The notes below the pieces were generated by a model, which was not told the origin of the DNA, did not search any database, and saw only the letters and a list, made by a program, of their open reading frames with translations. Positions 61,148 to 64,000 of a DNA stretch of 64,000 bases are shown here, one piece after another. Origin of the DNA: Pelagibius sp050043265 (GTDB taxonomy: Bacteria > Pseudomonadota > Alphaproteobacteria > Kiloniellales > Kiloniellaceae); the NCBI GenBank assembly GCA_050043265.1, contig JBHJIR010000009.1, forward strand, positions 1 through 64,000. Reading direction: 5' to 3'. How positions within the stretch are numbered: the stretch's first letter is position 1; each line of letters opens with the position of its first letter. The translations under genes were made by a program, and so were the position numbers.

Positions 61148-63477
61148 TGGCCATCAATCAAGCAGCGGTGATCGGCGCCGGTGTCATGGGCGCCGGCATC
61201 GCGGCGCAGCTCGCCAATGCCGGCGTGCCGGTGCTGCTACTGGACATCGTGCCTGAAGGGGTGGAGAACCGCTCGGCGCTGGCCGAGGGTGCTATCGCGA
61301 AAATGCTGAAGGCCGATCCGGCCCCCTTCATGTGGAAGCGTGCCGCCCAACTGGTGACGCCCGGCAACCTGGAAGACGATCTCGACAAGCTGGCCGCCTG
61401 CGACTGGATCGTCGAGGTCGTGCTGGAAGATCCGAAGGTGAAGCGCGACCTCTATCAGCGTCTGGAAAAGGTCCGCAAGGACGGCTCGATCGTCTCCTCC
61501 AACACCTCGACCCTGCCGCTGAAGCTGTTGATCGAGGGTCTGCCGGAACGTTTCGCCAAAGACTTCCTGATCACCCACTTCTTCAATCCGCCGCGCTACA
61601 TGCCGCTGCTGGAACTGGTGGCAGGCGACAAGACACGGCCTGAGGTCGTCGAGGAGATGGCGGCGTTCGGCGACCGGGTGCTCGGCAAGGGCATCGTGCA
61701 TTGCCACGACACGCCCGGCTTCGTCGCCAACCGCATCGGCACCTTCTGGCTGCAGAGCGCCCTGGAGGAAACCCTGGACCGTGGCCTCAGCGTTGAGGAG
61801 GCCGACGCGGTCATGGGCCGCCCGCTGGGCATTCCCAAGACCGGCGTCTTCGCGCTGCTCGACCTCGTGGGTCTGGATCTGATGCCCAAGGTGGATGCCT
61901 CGCTGGCGGCGACCTTGCCGAAGGACGATGCCTACCAGGGTCTGCGCCGGCCCTTTCCGCTGCTCGATAAGCTGATCGCCGAGGGCTACACCGGCCGCAA
62001 AGGCAAGGGCGGCTTCTACCGCCTGAACCGCGACGGCGGCGGCAAGGTGAAGGAAGCCATCGACCTGACCAGCGGCGACTACGCACCTGCCGCCAAGGTG
62101 TCGCTGGCCTCGGTTTCCGCCGCGCGCCACGGCGGCGCCAAAACGCTGGTCGCCCATAGCGACAAGGGCGGCGCCTTCGCCTGGGCGGTGATGTCGCAGG
62201 TGCTGAGCTACGCCGCGTCCCTGGTACCGGAGATCGCCGATGACATTCCCTCGGTCGATCGCGCCCTGCGCCTGGGCTACAACTGGAAATTCGGACCCTT
62301 CGAACTGCTCGACAAGCTGGGCGCCAAGGACGTCGCCGACCGCCTGAGCGAAGAAGGCCGCGCGGTACCGCCGCTGCTGGCGAAGGCGGCCGCCGGCGAC
62401 GGCTTCTACCGGGTGAAGGACGGCCGGCAGCAAGTCCTCACCGTCGATGGCGACTATGCGAACGTCGTGCGCGGCGACGGCGTGCTGCTGTTGTCCGACA
62501 TCAAGCTGCAGGGCCCGCCGCTGGCAACCAACGGCTCGGCGTCGCTGTGGGACATCGGCGACGGCGTGGCCTGCCTGGAAGTGCACACCAAGATGAACAC
62601 CATGGATCCTGAGGTGTTCAAGATCATCGCCAAGGCGGTGGAGATCGTGCCGCGCGACCACAAGGCGCTGGTCATCTACAACGAGGGCTCACACTTTTCC
62701 GCCGGGGCCAACCTGGGCCTCGCCATGTTCGCCGCCAATGTCGGCGCCTGGCCGATGATCGAGGAGATGGTCGCCGAGGGACAGAAGGTCTATACGGCAC
62801 TGAAGCGCGCGCCCTTCCCGGTGGTGGCGGCGCCCTCGGGCCTCGCATTGGGCGGCGGCTGCGAGATCCTGCTGGCCTCCGACGCCGTGCAGGCTCATGC
62901 GGAAAGCTACATCGGCCTGGTCGAGGCCGGTGTCGGCGTGGTGCCGGCCTGGGGCGGCTGCAAGGAACTGCTGACGCGCTATGCCCACGATCCGCGCCGG
63001 CCCAAGGGGCCGATGCCCGCGGTGGCCGCGGCCTTCGAGACCATCGGCATGGCCAAGGTGGCCAAGTCCGCCTTCGAGGCCAAGGAACTGGGCTTCCTGC
63101 GTGCCACCGACCAGGTGACCTTCAACCGCGAACGCCTGCTGGCCGACGCCAAGAAGCGCGCGCTGGAATTGGTCGAGGGCTACACGGCGCCGGAGCCGGC
63201 CGACCTGTTCCTGCCCGGGCCGTCCGGCAAGACGTCGCTGGGCTTCGCGCTGCGCGATCTCTTCGCCAAGGGCCAGGCGACCGAGCACGACATGGTGGTG
63301 GCAACGGTGCTGGCCGAGGTGCTGACCGGCGGCCCCGAAGCCGACTTCACCGAACCGACCGGCGAAGACAAGGTGATGAAAATGGAACGCACCGCCTTCA
63401 TGCATCTGGTGAAGACGCCGGGCACTCTGGCGCGGGTCGAACACATGCTGGAAACCGGCAAGCCCCTTCGCAACTAG
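61147..63477 (+). CDS. 3-hydroxyacyl-CoA dehydrogenase/enoyl-CoA hydratase fusion
   Basis: A 776-residue bifunctional enzyme. N-terminal NAD-binding dehydrogenase (VIGAGVMGAGIAAQLANAG; SSNTSTLPL; HFFNPPRYMPLLELV; DTPGFVANRIGTFW), a dehydrogenase C-terminal domain, then an enoyl-CoA hydratase domain from about residue 470 (HFSAGANLGLAMFAANVG; PSGLALGGGCEILLASDAVQAHAESYIGLVEAGVGVVPAWGG). Domain order is the reverse of E. coli FadB and usual for alphaproteobacteria. It carries out the hydration and oxidation steps of beta-oxidation. Start overlaps the thiolase stop. Confidence 0.93.
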   Translation: MAINQAAVIGAGVMGAGIAAQLANAGVPVLLLDIVPEGVENRSALAEGAIAKMLKADPAPFMWKRAAQLVTPGNLEDDLDKLAACDWIVEVVLEDPKVKRDLYQRLEKVRKDGSIVSSNTSTLPLKLLIEGLPERFAKDFLITHFFNPPRYMPLLELVAGDKTRPEVVEEMAAFGDRVLGKGIVHCHDTPGFVANRIGTFWLQSALEETLDRGLSVEEADAVMGRPLGIPKTGVFALLDLVGLDLMPKVDASLAATLPKDDAYQGLRRPFPLLDKLIAEGYTGRKGKGGFYRLNRDGGGKVKEAIDLTSGDYAPAAKVSLASVSAARHGGAKTLVAHSDKGGAFAWAVMSQVLSYAASLVPEIADDIPSVDRALRLGYNWKFGPFELLDKLGAKDVADRLSEEGRAVPPLLAKAAAGDGFYRVKDGRQQVLTVDGDYANVVRGDGVLLLSDIKLQGPPLATNGSASLWDIGDGVACLEVHTKMNTMDPEVFKIIAKAVEIVPRDHKALVIYNEGSHFSAGANLGLAMFAANVGAWPMIEEMVAEGQKVYTALKRAPFPVVAAPSGLALGGGCEILLASDAVQAHAESYIGLVEAGVGVVPAWGGCKELLTRYAHDPRRPKGPMPAVAAAFETIGMAKVAKSAFEAKELGFLRATDQVTFNRERLLADAKKRALELVEGYTAPEPADLFLPGPSGKTSLGFALRDLFAKGQATEHDMVVATVLAEVLTGGPEADFTEPTGEDKVMKMERTAFMHLVKTPGTLARVEHMLETGKPLRN

Positions 63478-63502
63478 CGGGCGGAATTAGGAAGACGGAA
63501 AC

Positions 63503-64000
63503 ATGGTCACTTATAACGCTCCCCTGGACGATATCCGATTCCTGCTCTACGACCTGCTCGACTACGAGGGGCAGGTGGGGGCGCTGCCCGGCTACGAGGA
63601 GGCCAACCGCGAGCTGGTCGACGCGGTGCTGGAGGAAGGCGCCAAGTTCTGCACCAACGAGCTGTTGCCGCTGAACCGCAGCGGCGACGAGGCGGGCTGC
63701 GTCTTCGACAACGGTGTGGTGCGCACGCCCGAGGGCTTCAAGGAACTCTACGCCACCTTCTGCGAGGCCGGCTGGAACGGCCTGTCGCTGAACCCCGATT
63801 ACGGCGGTCAGGGCCTGCCGAAGACCCTGCAGTTCGTCATGACCGAGCTGATCTGCTCGACCAATCTCAGCTTCGGCATGTATCCGGGCCTGACCCACGG
63901 CGCCTGCAACGCACTGGAACTGCACGGCAGTGACGCGCAGAAGCAAACCTTCCTGCCCAACATGATTTACGGCCGCTCGACCGGCACCATGTGCCTGACA
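63503..64000 (+). CDS. Acyl-CoA dehydrogenase (3' end outside window)
   Basis: The first 166 residues: VTYNAPLDDIRFLLYDLLDYEG is the N-terminal extension typical of the FadE-like long acyl-CoA dehydrogenases of alphaproteobacteria (about 590-600 residues when complete), followed by AGWNGLSLNPDYGGQGLP and LSFGMYPGLTHGACNALELHGSDAQKQTFLPNMIYGRSTGTMCLT. Performs the first oxidation of beta-oxidation with FAD. AGGAAG upstream of ATG at 63503, 25 bases after the previous stop. Confidence 0.92.
   Translation, partial: MVTYNAPLDDIRFLLYDLLDYEGQVGALPGYEEANRELVDAVLEEGAKFCTNELLPLNRSGDEAGCVFDNGVVRTPEGFKELYATFCEAGWNGLSLNPDYGGQGLPKTLQFVMTELICSTNLSFGMYPGLTHGACNALELHGSDAQKQTFLPNMIYGRSTGTMCLT

Overview
The window is 64 kb of GC-rich DNA with dense coding, short gaps and many overlapping start and stop codons. 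The gene content suggests an alphaproteobacterium, probably from the Rhodospirillales or a neighbouring order. Supporting signs are an Irr-type iron box, a DUF1127 protein, TRAP transporters, an alphaproteobacterial C-P lyase layout and CCCGGGG-type dispersed repeats. I saw no rRNA, tRNA, transposase, integrase or CRISPR array. Taxonomy is inferred, not tested.

Layout. 1-976: two related membrane proteins in tandem. 1426-6877: a five-gene dipeptide/oligopeptide ABC importer. 6879-13655 (minus strand): a DUF4129-DUF4350-MoxR-DUF58-SpoIIM-RDD cluster whose joint role is not established. 13742-17021: a dicarboxylate/amino-acid symporter divergent from pseudouridine kinase and pseudouridine-5'-phosphate glycosidase. 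17569-18240: a methyltransferase. 18408-26368: phnF divergent from phnGHIJKLM plus a second phnM paralog. 26365-30353: accessory genes (acyltransferase, GNAT, a small gene with an internal stop, a cyclic-nucleotide-binding protein, SDR/SnoaL with a divergent HxlR regulator). 30365-34851 (minus): phnC (with an internal amber codon), phnD, phnE, phnE and a phosphonate-type hexapeptide transferase. 35273-39742 (minus): a response regulator and a large PAS hybrid kinase with an internal stop. 40627-42419: a DUF1007/nickel-cobalt exporter pair. 42799-45695: two LuxR-type and one Crp-type regulator, a tandem repeat and a candidate small RNA. 46055-49646: an AGE-family epimerase, an amino-acid ABC permease and binding protein, an iron-box-controlled DUF2061 protein and a small conserved protein. 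49800-56415: a sugar-acid-like catabolic pair with a GntR regulator and a TRAP transporter. 56880-64000: a zinc alcohol dehydrogenase, then a beta-oxidation operon (fadD with a frameshift, thiolase, 3-hydroxyacyl-CoA dehydrogenase/enoyl-CoA hydratase, acyl-CoA dehydrogenase running off the end).

How it fits together. The strongest theme is phosphonate use. The two separated phn operons each have the same perfect GTCTAGAC palindrome upstream (19227-19234 and 34926-34933). This fits the HutC-subfamily GntR operator pattern GTNTANAC, so PhnF probably controls both uptake and breakdown. Possible Pho boxes lie near both.

Four otherwise well-conserved genes each carry a single inactivating change: the small gene at 28080, phnC, the hybrid kinase and fadD. 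These are either recent lesions or errors in the assembly. Other points worth checking are a three-hairpin small RNA with a CCUCCC loop (44850-44943) and an overlapping Irr/Fur/promoter arrangement before the DUF2061 gene (48974-49018).
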